This document shows, in pieces, positions 42,854 to 52,179 of a stretch of DNA of 64,000 nucleotides. How positions within the stretch are numbered: position 1 is the stretch's first letter; each line of letters opens with the position of its first letter. Source of the stretch: Lactobacillus kullabergensis. GTDB taxonomy: Bacteria > Bacillota > Bacilli > Lactobacillales > Lactobacillaceae. The notes beneath the pieces were generated by a model. It was not told the origin of the DNA. It searched no databases and worked only from the letters and a program-made list of their open reading frames with translations. The translations under genes and the position numbers were made by a program. Location: positions 1 to 64,000 of the forward strand of contig NZ_KQ033871.1 in NCBI RefSeq assembly GCF_000967195.1, read 5' to 3'.

Positions 42854-44177
42854 ATTTAAGCTCGGCGATGCGCTACTTTTACTGGGGACGGTGGCTGTTT
42901 TCGTTCTCTCAATCGTTCTCTGGATTTTTATCATGACTAATGACCAGTATTTTAATCATATTAATCAAACAAACAGAGTAACTGAACAAACAAAAAACAG
43001 GCGTGACCGCATTGCTTCCAACCTGTATATCCCCACTAATTCTTATGGATTTAGAAACGGTCAGTTATATCGTTTATATGATGCTAAAAAGAATTTGCCC
43101 CTGGAATTTGTCAAAGAAATAAAAGGGGTAAGATACCGTAGTATTAATAAAATTAGCACTGGGAAAACGCAGTATGAAAAAATGCTGCATGATGAAAATT
43201 GTATTCAGCTAAGCTTTCCTAAAGAAGTTAGCATCAATCTGTTTACTAGGAAAAGCGTTAAAAAAGATGATGTACAATTTCGACGCGTCTTTGTGACAGA
43301 CAGCAATAATTACCTTTACCTTGGAAATGATAAGACTTATACCGTTTACCGGGTTCATTTAATTAAAGGCAATTTTTCTAAACTACGCAATTATGCCAGC
43401 AGAGCTCAAGGAAGAGTTCCAGTGGAGTTCGTACGTCTCAAAAATTGTTATGAGGTATTCTTTACTAAACAAGACCATTGGAAAATATACAGCTACCTTA
43501 CTAATACCCAAACTGATTCATATTTCGTATCTCGTCTGCTTGGTACTACTAACGTGACAACCCGCTCTAATAAAAAAGGCTGGACTACGTACTCGCTTAA
43601 TTACTATACCAATTTACGAGCTCCTAAGGCTAAAACTGGACGACATGATTTTCACTATACTCGGTATGAGAAGCGTAAAGGCATATCCCTTAATGATCAG
43701 CTTTTAGAGAGCGTAGATTTTGTTCATAAACTAGGTTTAAGCGAGCAGGATTTGCGTTACTTTGATACTGTAAATGATTCTATAAGCTATATTAATTATA
43801 TTGAAGGCATACCGGTCTTTTGGGATAAAAATAACCCACAAGTTGCAACCGCTTTCACTGAAGATGCAGTAAAAGTTGATTTTAACAATACAGATTTGCA
43901 AATACCAATACCTTTTGATGGTCAGACGAAAACTTTGCCAACAAGCGCAGCAGTAATGCAAAAATTAATAAATGCCGGTATGAGAAAAGATGAAATTCAA
44001 CGTATAATAGTGGCTTTTAAGGTTGAAAAGGATAATTCACACGACCACTTGGTTAACCTGGTACCGGGATATTATGTTAAAGCATATGATGAGTGGAAGA
44101 GTTTAGCCGAATGGGAGAAAATAGATTTTCTGGCTCTGAATAAATATAGGCAGACATTAACGGAAGAGGGGAAATAA
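42843..44177 (+). CDS. yycH: WalK-associated regulator YycH
   Basis: 444 residues from the ATG at 42843, which has GAAGGGG at proper spacing inside the end of walK; an ATG nine bases earlier is too close to that box. A single N-terminal membrane segment (LLLLGTVAVFVLSIVLWIFI) anchors a large external domain. YycH interacts with YycI and the WalK sensor in the membrane. Overlap with walK and a one-base gap to yycI show one operon. Confidence 0.9.
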   Translation: MKSKFKLGDALLLLGTVAVFVLSIVLWIFIMTNDQYFNHINQTNRVTEQTKNRRDRIASNLYIPTNSYGFRNGQLYRLYDAKKNLPLEFVKEIKGVRYRSINKISTGKTQYEKMLHDENCIQLSFPKEVSINLFTRKSVKKDDVQFRRVFVTDSNNYLYLGNDKTYTVYRVHLIKGNFSKLRNYASRAQGRVPVEFVRLKNCYEVFFTKQDHWKIYSYLTNTQTDSYFVSRLLGTTNVTTRSNKKGWTTYSLNYYTNLRAPKAKTGRHDFHYTRYEKRKGISLNDQLLESVDFVHKLGLSEQDLRYFDTVNDSISYINYIEGIPVFWDKNNPQVATAFTEDAVKVDFNNTDLQIPIPFDGQTKTLPTSAAVMQKLINAGMRKDEIQRIIVAFKVEKDNSHDHLVNLVPGYYVKAYDEWKSLAEWEKIDFLALNKYRQTLTEEGK

Positions 44178-44178
44178 G

Positions 44179-45006
44179 ATGGACCGTAAAAGAATAGAAT
44201 GGTTATTTTTCGTCATTTTCTTGTTAATCGATATTTATTTAGGAATTGAAATTTGGCGTTCGCCTATTAGCTTGAGCAATACTGCCGGTTCTACTGCAAC
44301 AAGCATTCGTGCCGAGATGCGAGCTGACGGAATTGACGTGCCCCTGCATATTTCACATAAGCAACAATCTGGTTATTATTTAGCTGTTAAAAAGCGTGAT
44401 TATCTTTCTGGTAAAAGCAGTAGTCTTACACAAGTTGCTACACATTATTCCAAAAGTGACAATTCTTTAACTGGGACACCTAAGTCCATGATTCTACTTA
44501 GTGGCAACCGCAAAAATAATATGCAGCAGCTGGAAGATTTTAAAAACGATCCTAAAAATGTACCCTATGGTAAAACTTTTAAGTTTGAACCCAGCATGTC
44601 TGGTGACAATACATATTGCTATGTGCAAAATACCGCTTATGGTCGCATTTACGACAGTGATGCGCAATTAACAATTAATGTGCGCAATGATCAAATTATT
44701 AACTATACTATTTCCTATATGGGTCCTATTAAAGCAGTTCGTGAACCGCAATTAATTATTAGTGCTTGGCACGCTGTTAAGGCAATGTATACTGACAGGG
44801 AAATTGCCAACAATTCGCGGGTAATGCGAGTTAGTTTAGGCTATTCTAAATTAACCGATGTTCGCGGCAGTACAATTTTGCTGCCTACATGGCTAATTCA
44901 AGTTGAAAATAAGACGACTAAGAACATCACTGTTAAAAGAGTTAATGCATTTACAGCACAAATCTTGCAAGGCAGCTCATATAATGTTAATGTACAGAAA
45001 AATTAG
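44179..45006 (+). CDS. yycI: WalK-associated regulator YycI
   Basis: 275 residues. One N-terminal membrane segment (WLFFVIFLLIDIYLGIEIW) and an external domain related to that of YycH. It modulates WalK with YycH. A GGGG stretch before the ATG serves as ribosome binding site; the stop of yycH is directly upstream. Confidence 0.9.
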   Translation: MDRKRIEWLFFVIFLLIDIYLGIEIWRSPISLSNTAGSTATSIRAEMRADGIDVPLHISHKQQSGYYLAVKKRDYLSGKSSSLTQVATHYSKSDNSLTGTPKSMILLSGNRKNNMQQLEDFKNDPKNVPYGKTFKFEPSMSGDNTYCYVQNTAYGRIYDSDAQLTINVRNDQIINYTISYMGPIKAVREPQLIISAWHAVKAMYTDREIANNSRVMRVSLGYSKLTDVRGSTILLPTWLIQVENKTTKNITVKRVNAFTAQILQGSSYNVNVQKN

Positions 45007-45020
45007 GAAGGGATAATGCG

Positions 45021-45818
45021 GTGCAGGTTTCTGTTTTAGCCAGTGGTTCAACTGGTAACACCAGCTTAATTGAAACTGGTCAGCATAAAATTTTAATGGA
45101 TGCAGGTTTATCAGGTAAAAAAATCAAGACCCTGTTAAGTCAAGTTGGCGTTGATATTAAAGACATTGACATGGTCTTTTTAAGTCATGATCATTCAGAT
45201 CACAGCAAAGGACTGGGGGTTTTAATGCGCCGTTACCCTAGAATTGCGGCTTTTGCCAACAGTGGCACTTGGGAATATTTAACTGAAACACAAAAAATTG
45301 GGCAAATACCGGTTGAACAAATTAATATTATTGAGCCGGGGCAAACCAAGACTTTTGGCGATTTGGATGTGACAGCATTTGCGACTAGCCACGATGCAGC
45401 ACAGCCTCAATATTACGTTTTTACCAGTGGTGGCAAGAGAATTGCTTTTTTGACAGATACCGGCTATGTCTCTCGTAAGGTAAAAAGCGTGATTGAAGAT
45501 GCGGATGCCTATCTCATGGAGTTTAATTATGATGATATGATGTTGCGCAATGGTCCATATTCTTGGAGCTTAAAGCAGCGCATTTTGTCAGATGTCGGAC
45601 ATTTATCAAATGATGATGCCGGGCAGGCTTTGCTCGATGTGGTGACAAGTAAAACCGAACACATTTTTTTAGCACATAGAAGTCAGCATAATAATACGGC
45701 AAAATTGGCTTATAATGCTGCTAAAAAAATAATGGTTGATGGGGATGCTAATTTGCCCAGTGATGTTAAAATTGTTCTGACCGATCCGATCCAGCCAACT
45801 AATTTAGTACAAATTTAA
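45021..45818 (+). CDS. yycJ: Metallo-beta-lactamase fold hydrolase YycJ (WalJ)
   Basis: 265 residues from a GTG with GGAAGGGA in front. The metal-binding motif FLSHDHSDH, an N-terminal VLASGSTGNTSLI and the late LAHRSQHNN mark the YycJ type of metallo-beta-lactamase enzymes, thought to act on nucleic acid during replication or repair. The position between yycI and htrA is conserved in Firmicutes. Confidence 0.92.
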   Translation: MQVSVLASGSTGNTSLIETGQHKILMDAGLSGKKIKTLLSQVGVDIKDIDMVFLSHDHSDHSKGLGVLMRRYPRIAAFANSGTWEYLTETQKIGQIPVEQINIIEPGQTKTFGDLDVTAFATSHDAAQPQYYVFTSGGKRIAFLTDTGYVSRKVKSVIEDADAYLMEFNYDDMMLRNGPYSWSLKQRILSDVGHLSNDDAGQALLDVVTSKTEHIFLAHRSQHNNTAKLAYNAAKKIMVDGDANLPSDVKIVLTDPIQPTNLVQI

Positions 45819-45884
45819 GGAAACTTTTTATCTTTTTTCAAGTTTTGTTAGTATAGTAAAAAGATATGCAAAGGAGATTAAATA

Positions 45885-47090
45885 ATGAATAATCAAAACT
45901 CTGGTCATCAGCAACATGGCATTATGAAAACTGCTATTGTTGGTGTTGTAGCCGGACTAATTGGTGGAGGAGCTTCATATGTAGCCTTAGATCAAATTAA
46001 TAACGCTAATATGAATAACAATGCTCAAACGACTATTAGCTCCAGTAGCGCGAAAACTTCCAGAAACAGTGCTAAAACCAGTGGCACAATGACACCAGCT
46101 TATAACGACGTTAAAGGTGCCGTGGTTTCAGTTATTAATATGAAACGGCAATCAAGCAGCAGTAACTCTATTTTCGATATTTTTGGCGATGACGATAATG
46201 ATAATAAGGGTAAGGGAAAACTACAGACATATAGTGAAGGTTCTGGAGTAATTTACCAGAGATCTGGTAATAAAGGCTATATTGTAACTAACAATCACGT
46301 TGTTTCGGGCAGCGATAAAGTGCAAGTCATGCTGTCTAATGGTAAAACTGTTAATGCACGTATTGTGGGCACGGATGCAACAACAGATTTAGCTGTTCTT
46401 TCAATTGATAGCAGCTATGTAACTCAAACGGCTGAATTTGGTGACTCTAAGAGTTTACAGGCAGGACAAACAGTTATTGCAGTCGGTTCGCCACTTGGCA
46501 GCGAATACGCTTCAACGGTTACTCAAGGGATAATATCAGCACCAGCACGTAGTATTACAACTTCTTCTGCTAATCAGCAGACGGTTATTCAAACTGATGC
46601 TGCTATTAACCCGGGTAATTCGGGTGGTGCGTTAGTCAATTCTGCAGGGCAAGTAATTGGTATTAACTCAATGAAACTTTCTCAATCAAGTGACGGCACA
46701 TCAGTTGAAGGTATGGGCTTTGCCATTCCATCAAATGAAGTGGTAACCATAGTTAATCAGCTGGTTAAAAAGGGCAAGATTGTTCGCCCGCAATTAGGAG
46801 TTAAAGTGATTGCTTTGCAAGGCATACCTTATAGCAACAGAAAGCAACTTAACATTAAGTCTAATCTGAAAAATGGTATTTATGTCGCTTCGGTTTCCAA
46901 GCATAGTGCTGCGTCTGCGGCCGGAATTAAGACTGGTGATGTAATTATCAAAGTTGACAACAAATCTGTGTCAGATGTTGCTTCGTTACACAGCATTTTG
47001 TATAATCACAAAGTCGGAGATACCATTAATTTAACCATTAATCGTAACGGCAAAGAGATTAATTTACGCGTAAAATTACAATCCGATTAA
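45885..47090 (+). CDS. htrA: Membrane serine protease HtrA
   Basis: 401 residues. A membrane segment near 15-35 is followed by a Ser/Asn-rich linker, the trypsin-like domain with His138 (TNNHVV), Asp168 (TDLAVL) and Ser246 (NPGNSGGAL), and one PDZ domain from about 300 (RPQLGVKV through GIKTGDVIIK). It degrades misfolded exported proteins at the cell surface. AAAGGAG precedes the ATG. It is probably a separate transcript behind yycJ, with an A/T-rich promoter region in the 66-base gap. Confidence 0.95.
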   Translation: MNNQNSGHQQHGIMKTAIVGVVAGLIGGGASYVALDQINNANMNNNAQTTISSSSAKTSRNSAKTSGTMTPAYNDVKGAVVSVINMKRQSSSSNSIFDIFGDDDNDNKGKGKLQTYSEGSGVIYQRSGNKGYIVTNNHVVSGSDKVQVMLSNGKTVNARIVGTDATTDLAVLSIDSSYVTQTAEFGDSKSLQAGQTVIAVGSPLGSEYASTVTQGIISAPARSITTSSANQQTVIQTDAAINPGNSGGALVNSAGQVIGINSMKLSQSSDGTSVEGMGFAIPSNEVVTIVNQLVKKGKIVRPQLGVKVIALQGIPYSNRKQLNIKSNLKNGIYVASVSKHSAASAAGIKTGDVIIKVDNKSVSDVASLHSILYNHKVGDTINLTINRNGKEINLRVKLQSD

Positions 47091-47117
47091 ACAAAGAATA
47101 TTCTAGAATTAAGTAAT

Positions 47118-47162
47118 AAAAAGGCTATACTATGCGATTTGAAACATAAGTATAGCTTTTTT
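47118..47162 (+). terminator. Terminator of htrA
   Basis: AAAAGgCTATACT and AGTATAGCTTTTTT arms around a 17-base loop, with T run. Confidence 0.75.
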
Positions 47163-47247
47163 CTTAACATTGTTGTTGAGAAACATAAAAAAGTTCGCGA
47201 ATAATTATTGTCAAGCAAAAAACATGATAGCATATTTTGTTGGTAAC

Positions 47248-47539
47248 TGTGGATAACTTTGTGGATTGTGCATAAAATGCGCAAAAGCGGTTGGGATAAA
47301 TTGTGTATAACCTGTGAATTGTGTGTAAATAATAGTGAAAATTAATTAGCTCAAACAGTTGTTCAAGGCTCAATAACAGTATTTGAGGGCAAAAAGTTTG
47401 TGAAAATCAACTATGAAAAATATTTATGTGGGTAAATCAGTGATGATAAATATAAAAAATTTGGCAAAACACAATTTGTTCGCTTACTAAAGGTAAAAAC
47501 CACAAAATGTAGTTTTGAACTTTACACAGCTGTGGAAAA
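47248..47539. other. Cluster of DnaA-box-like sites in the htrA-rlmH gap
   Basis: On the minus strand there is a perfect TTATCCACA at 47248-47256, TTATACACA (also fitting the TTATNCACA form) at 47302-47310, and TTTTCCACA at 47531-47539. Weaker 7-of-9 words lie around 47260, 47291 and 47320. The 398 bases without a gene are otherwise A/T-rich, with no open frame of note. It could be an origin-proximal DnaA binding region; dnaA and dnaN are not visible. Confidence 0.5.
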
Positions 47540-47581
47540 AGCAAGTGGAAACTTTGGGAATTGGGGGATAAAATAGCAATT

Positions 47582-48061
47582 ATGAATATTAAAATTATTT
47601 GTGTGGGTAAGTTAAAAGAAAAATACTTTAAAGATGCAATCGCTGAATATCAAAAAAGGCTGAGCCGTTTTGCCAAGGTACAAGTAATTGAAGTACCTGA
47701 TGAAAAGGCACCGGAAAAGTTTAGTCAAGCAGAACAGGATAATGTCAAAGAAGTCGAAGGGCAAAGGATCTTAAATAAAATTAAAGATAAGGAATACGTT
47801 TTTGTAACTGCAATTAAGGGTAAACAGCGCAGTAGTGAAGAGTTTGCTCGTGAACTAAAGGATTTGGCAACTTATGGGCATTCTGATTTAACTTTTGTAA
47901 TTGGTGGCAGCTTAGGTACCAGTCCAGCAGTAAACCAGCGTGCCAATGATCTGCTGAGTTTTGGCAAGTTGACTTTGCCACATCAGTTAATGCGGGTCGT
48001 TTTAATTGAACAAATTTATCGCGGCTTTATGATTAATAGTGGTAGTCCTTATCATAAGTAG
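47582..48061 (+). CDS. rlmH: 23S rRNA pseudouridine-1915 N3-methyltransferase
   Basis: 159 residues from the ATG at 47582, the family's standard length and its usual [15 protein letters not shown] start; a TTG 21 bases earlier is the alternative. [13 protein letters not shown] is the SAM-binding knot loop, and the C-terminal [28 protein letters not shown] is the typical ending. It methylates pseudouridine at position 1915 of 23S rRNA. It closes the walR-to-rlmH block. Confidence 0.95.
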   Translation: MNIKIICVGKLKEKYFKDAIAEYQKRLSRFAKVQVIEVPDEKAPEKFSQAEQDNVKEVEGQRILNKIKDKEYVFVTAIKGKQRSSEEFARELKDLATYGHSDLTFVIGGSLGTSPAVNQRANDLLSFGKLTLPHQLMRVVLIEQIYRGFMINSGSPYHK

Positions 48062-48140
48062 ACCAAATAGTTCTAATGCTGTATTTTAATCATTACGCAG
48101 GTCTAATTTTTAAAATTATATTTAAGATGGAATTTTAGCA

Positions 48141-48395
48141 TGAAAAAAATTGGAATCCGCTAGGTTACCGAAGAAGCACAAGTTTTAACGGTTACGGCTT
48201 CACAATTTTGGTAAAAGATGGTCAAGAATTGCAGCAGTTGACCCACAGGCATAGATGGATTTAAAAGCTATTTAAGCAGCTGGTAAGCAAACTGCTGTCA
48301 TGGTATTATTCCCTGAATATAAAAATGGCTTTGCCATCAAGAACAAGGATACAGAAGTAAATCACGGCTATTTAATTTTGCAATTAAACAAGTAA
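48141..48395 (+). pseudogene. Unidentified decayed coding sequence
   Basis: Between rlmH and the sucrase gene there are coding-like stretches in different frames: MKKIGIR then a stop, NGYGFTILVKDGQELQQL, and AAGKQTAVMVLFPEYKNGF ending YLILQLNK and a stop. Together they look like one small gene broken by frameshifts and stops. I do not recognise the family. The remaining bases of the 371-base gap show nothing else. Confidence 0.4.
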
Positions 48396-48432
48396 GCGAA
48401 CTAAAATTTATCAAAATAAGGAAGAAACAAAA

Positions 48433-49848
48433 ATGCGAGTTCCAGCAAAAATTACTAATGAGCGTTATCGTCTTAATTATCACGTTTCAACGCCTTCCGG
48501 ATGGATGAATGATCCTAATGGCTTTTCGTATTATCAAGGCTACTATCATATTTTTTACCAGTATTATCCCTATTCATCTGAAAGAGGACCGATGCATTGG
48601 GGACACTATCGCAGTCAAGATTTGATTCACTGGGAAGAACTGCCAATAGCGCTGACACCAGACAGTCCTGAAGATGACAATGGCTGTTATTCCGGCAGTG
48701 CGATTGCAAAAGATGGTCGTTTATATCTGATCTATACTGGCAATCATTATTATGATGTGAATGATCACAGCAGTTTTTGCCAAACGCAAAATGTTGCATA
48801 TAGTGATGATGGTATTCATTTTACAAAATACAGTGGTAATCCAGTGATTGCCGTACCACCGGCTGATAACTCACAGCACTTTCGTGATCCGAAAGTATGG
48901 CAACATGGGGATTCATATTATATTATTGTTGGCAGTCAAGATAAGGCAGGACTGGGTCGTGCAATTACTTATAAGTCAACTGATTTATTGCACTGGAAAT
49001 ATTTAGGACCAATTGCGGTTTCTCAGGGAAGAGATAATGAAGGATATACGTGGGAGTGTCCAGATCTTTTTTCACTAAATGGACAAGGTGTTCTCTTATG
49101 TTCGCCGCAGGGAATTGCAGCAAAGGGTAAAAAGTATCTTAATCTTTACCAAACGGGATATTTCATCGGCAAGATGGATTATCGTCAAAATCAGTTTGAA
49201 CACGGAGTGTTTCAAGAACTTGATCATGGCCACGACTTTTACGCAGCGCAAACCATGTTAACACCCGATAACCGGCGCATTGTCTTTGGCTGGCTTGATA
49301 TGTGGCATGCTGACTTTCCTGAACAGGCTGATGGCTGGTGTGGTGCTTTAACCTTGCCCAGAGAACTAACTTTAAAGAATAATCAGCTATATATGAAGCC
49401 GGTTAAAGAATTAAAACAGCTGCGGCAAGAAAAAGTAATTGATGAAAAGTTGATGACTTCGGTAAAGCAGATTAATGTTTCCGATTCGCAGCATTTGGAA
49501 TTGCTTTTGATAGCTGAAACAGAAAATTGGTCTGGCAGTGAGATTAATTTTGTACTCAAAAATGAGCAGGAAAATTTGGTGACACTAACTTGGAACAAAA
49601 GGAATAACGAAGTGGTTTTAACTCGAGCTGATAAGCCGGCAGATGATTCTCGACGTTATGGCAGATTAAGACCAAAGCCCAATTTGAAAATTCAGGTATT
49701 TATTGATACCAGTTCAATTGAATTTTTCTTAAATGACGGTGAGCTGGTATTTTCAGAACGGTATTATACTTCTGAAAAACCTCAGATTTTCGTCAATGCA
49801 GATCAGTCAGTCAAAATAAATGTCACAGGCTATACTATGGCAAAATAA
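48433..49848 (+). CDS. Beta-fructofuranosidase / sucrose-6-phosphate hydrolase (GH32)
   Basis: 471 residues, no signal peptide, so intracellular. The GH32 triad is present: the nucleophile Asp27 in WMNDPNG, Asp152 in FRDPK and the acid/base Glu208 in WECPD. A beta-sandwich domain follows from about 340. It splits sucrose 6-phosphate or short fructans. No sucrose PTS or regulator is beside it, so its carrier is elsewhere. AAGGAAG precedes the ATG, and a perfect hairpin follows. Confidence 0.93.
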   Translation: MRVPAKITNERYRLNYHVSTPSGWMNDPNGFSYYQGYYHIFYQYYPYSSERGPMHWGHYRSQDLIHWEELPIALTPDSPEDDNGCYSGSAIAKDGRLYLIYTGNHYYDVNDHSSFCQTQNVAYSDDGIHFTKYSGNPVIAVPPADNSQHFRDPKVWQHGDSYYIIVGSQDKAGLGRAITYKSTDLLHWKYLGPIAVSQGRDNEGYTWECPDLFSLNGQGVLLCSPQGIAAKGKKYLNLYQTGYFIGKMDYRQNQFEHGVFQELDHGHDFYAAQTMLTPDNRRIVFGWLDMWHADFPEQADGWCGALTLPRELTLKNNQLYMKPVKELKQLRQEKVIDEKLMTSVKQINVSDSQHLELLLIAETENWSGSEINFVLKNEQENLVTLTWNKRNNEVVLTRADKPADDSRRYGRLRPKPNLKIQVFIDTSSIEFFLNDGELVFSERYYTSEKPQIFVNADQSVKINVTGYTMAK

Positions 49849-49865
49849 ATTAGGCTAAAGAAAAA

Positions 49866-49889
49866 GTGGACCTGCAGGTCCGTTTTTTT
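49866..49889. terminator. Bidirectional terminator between the sucrase and ecfT genes
   Basis: A GGACCT/AGGTCC stem forms part of a 14-base perfect palindrome, with T run to the right and A run to the left; the ecfT stop lies at its edge. Confidence 0.85.
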
Positions 49890-50547
49890 ATTTTAATGTA
49901 AATAATGCCAGGTTAACTAAAAACAGGATAACAATCGACTTAAGCCAATCGCTTTTTTGAACTGGAACAGGTACAATAACTGACCGCTGGGCGCTCTCAC
50001 GGTAGCCGTGAGATGCCATGCCCTGTGCTAAATTCTCTGCCGAATTAAGCGCAACCAGAATAGCTTTAAAATATAAAACAGGTGACCAAAAGCTTAAATA
50101 AACGCCCCTCATCATGCCGGCAGTGCGTATTTGTTTAACTGCTTCCTTCATTCTGGGAACGATATTAAGAGCTGCTAAAACTCCATAGGCAAACTTACTG
50201 GGTAAATGAAAATTCTGCTCAAAAGAACGTGCTAATTCCGTGGCAGTAGTTCCTATTGATACACAGTAGATAGTCAGCGTGTAGACGTAAATACGACTCG
50301 ATAAACTCAGTGCATTTTGCAAATTAGGCTGAGGTGCAAACCAATATAAAGTAGCAAAAACCGTAAATGCAGCAATTAAGGGCATTAATAAAGTTAAAAG
50401 CAGATTCTTCAATTTGATGTGTTTGTAGATTAGATAAATTATGGTAAAAAAGATTATTAAAAGATTGGTTAACAAGCTTGATTTAAGAGATATTTCTATC
50501 GAAATAATCAGTGCTAGAAAAAATTTAAAACTGGGATTCATGATCAC
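49888..50547 (-). CDS. ECF transporter transmembrane (T) component
   Basis: 219 residues with about five membrane segments and the coupling-helix signature region (RTAGMMRGVYLS and MASHGYRESAQRS, the two A-R-G-like motifs that dock on the ATPases). It couples ATP hydrolysis to the substrate subunit. Three bases separate it from the ATPase gene. No S component follows; it may use an S subunit made elsewhere. The TPP riboswitch upstream points to thiamin or its pyrimidine precursor. Confidence 0.85.
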   Translation of the reverse strand: MIMNPSFKFFLALIISIEISLKSSLLTNLLIIFFTIIYLIYKHIKLKNLLLTLLMPLIAAFTVFATLYWFAPQPNLQNALSLSSRIYVYTLTIYCVSIGTTATELARSFEQNFHLPSKFAYGVLAALNIVPRMKEAVKQIRTAGMMRGVYLSFWSPVLYFKAILVALNSAENLAQGMASHGYRESAQRSVIVPVPVQKSDWLKSIVILFLVNLALFTLK

Positions 50548-50550
50548 ACC

Positions 50551-51921
50551 TCATTTATTCACATAGGTTAAATGTTGGTCTTTAAAGATGAGGTGATAGT
50601 CACACCAATCTGCCAGATTCCTTAGTTCATGACTAATAATTAAAAGCGTTTGACTGCGTGCTTTCTGACTTTCTTTTAATAAAGCCATCACCTTGTTAGC
50701 AGAGTCCGCATCCAGGCCATTAAGGGGCTCATCAATTAGCAATACATCCTGATCGGAGATCAACATTAGTAAAATTTGCAGTTTCTTTTGTTGCCCGCCA
50801 GATAATGAATAAACCACATGATCGAGCAGTGAATCAAGCTTAAGGGTGGCTAAAGCCTCATTTATTCTGTCATCAGTGAAATAATTATTGGTTCGTTGCT
50901 TTTTGCTTAAATTGATTTCATCCGCAACGGAAACGTTGATAAACTGATCGGTCGCATTTTGAAAAATTTGCCCCACTTTAAGCAGATACCTGCGAGCTGA
51001 TAATTTACTGATTTCCTGTTTATGATAAGTTAAACTACCTGCATATGGGATCATTTTGGTCAGTGCGTTAAAAAGTGACGTTTTGCCAACCCCGTTTGCC
51101 CCAGTAATAAGAGTAGTTTCACCAGAAAAGATATTTAAATGTTCCTGTTTTAAAAGTAAGCGATTTTGTATAATCTCTGTATTTTTAAGTTTAAAACAAA
51201 TTTCTTTGTCATCGTTAGGGATGGCAAAAGTATAAGAAACGGATTCCGTATTTTTTTGCAGCAGTTTTTCTTTTTCACTAGCAGAAAGTTGCACCAAATC
51301 TTTACCTTGAAATTGAAACAGATTATCACAATGGCCTTCATAGTCAGTTAATACGTGATCACTTAAAATAATTGTTTTCCCTTGATCACGCAGGTGAGCT
51401 AATTTAGCAATTAAGAATTTGCGAGCAGCTGGATCACAGCTGGCAAAGGGTTCATCAAGTAAAAAAAGATCGACATTCATTGCAACAAGTACAGCTAAAG
51501 CAACTCTTTGCTGCTCGCCACCAGACATTGTATTAATTTTTTGATCAAGCAAATAATCAATCTGTGTGAACTGAACAGCTTCATTCAAGCGTTTTGTATA
51601 CTGCGTTTTATTAAGACAAAGATTTTCAAGTGCAAAAATTATTTCTTCTCGTGGAGTTGTCATCGTAAACTGTTCACTGGCATTTTGAAACATCATAGCC
51701 GATTTTAATCCGCCTAAATTAACGCTGCCGCTTAATTGGCCCGCAAATTCGGGATATAAATTCGCTAAAATTTTTAATAAAGTAGATTTGCCACAGCCAG
51801 TTGGACCAACTAATAGTGAAAGTTCTCCAGTAGGAATAGTGAGATTAATATTTGTTAAAATTTTGTTTTGCTTATCGTATGAAAAATTCAGGTTGTTTAA
51901 TTTAATCAATTTAGTTACCAA
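50551..51921 (-). CDS. ECF transporter double ATPase, thiamin-type (YkoD-like)
   Basis: 456 residues with two ABC domains in one chain. The first has GPTGCGKST, MSGGEQQ and LLDEPF; the second has GANGVGKTS, LSGGQQKK and LIDEPL. Fused double ATPases of this type go with thiamin or hydroxymethylpyrimidine modules (YkoD). The start is TTG, placed within the T run of the upstream terminator, and no Shine-Dalgarno box is seen before it. Expression is under a TPP riboswitch directly upstream. Confidence 0.88.
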   Translation of the reverse strand: MVTKLIKLNNLNFSYDKQNKILTNINLTIPTGELSLLVGPTGCGKSTLLKILANLYPEFAGQLSGSVNLGGLKSAMMFQNASEQFTMTTPREEIIFALENLCLNKTQYTKRLNEAVQFTQIDYLLDQKINTMSGGEQQRVALAVLVAMNVDLFLLDEPFASCDPAARKFLIAKLAHLRDQGKTIILSDHVLTDYEGHCDNLFQFQGKDLVQLSASEKEKLLQKNTESVSYTFAIPNDDKEICFKLKNTEIIQNRLLLKQEHLNIFSGETTLITGANGVGKTSLFNALTKMIPYAGSLTYHKQEISKLSARRYLLKVGQIFQNATDQFINVSVADEINLSKKQRTNNYFTDDRINEALATLKLDSLLDHVVYSLSGGQQKKLQILLMLISDQDVLLIDEPLNGLDADSANKVMALLKESQKARSQTLLIISHELRNLADWCDYHLIFKDQHLTYVNK

Positions 51922-51950
51922 AAAAAATCGTCAGGATAAGGCCTGACGAT
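51920..51950 (-). terminator. Riboswitch-controlled terminator before the ECF ATPase
   Basis: ATCGTCAGG pairs with CCTGACGAT around six bases and is followed by eight T on the minus strand. It is the expression platform of the TPP riboswitch. The T run overlaps the TTG start of the ATPase gene. Confidence 0.85.
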
Positions 51951-51954
51951 GTAA

Positions 51955-52034
51955 AATCTTTCGTTTTCCCTTCGCTGGCATTATCCATAGCAGGTTCGAC
52001 GGGTCTGTTCTCAGCCTTTGCGGCACCCCGATGT
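51955..52034 (-). ncRNA. TPP riboswitch (THI element)
   Basis: On the minus strand the conserved blocks are all present in order: GGGGTGCC, GGCTGAGA, ACCC, GAACCTG, and the closing TGGATAATGCCAGCGAAGGGA. These are the defining elements of the THI box that binds thiamin pyrophosphate. It precedes the terminator and the ECF ATPase gene, so the transporter is expected to be made when TPP is low. Confidence 0.95.
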
Positions 52035-52179
52035 TAAATTTATTATACATAAAAGAAAAATAGTTGTCTACATGCACAAGTATTCTCTTTAATCTCAATA
52101 ACAAAATTCTGTTAGTAAGATGAAAATTTGCTATATAATAAATCTATATATTCTAAAATTTGAATAAGAAGGTGAAATA

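Noticed and set aside
47220-47545. Calling the DnaA-box region oriC outright
   Set aside because: The dnaA and dnaN genes are absent, and a DNA unwinding element is not evident. Without skew data it is reported only as a box cluster.
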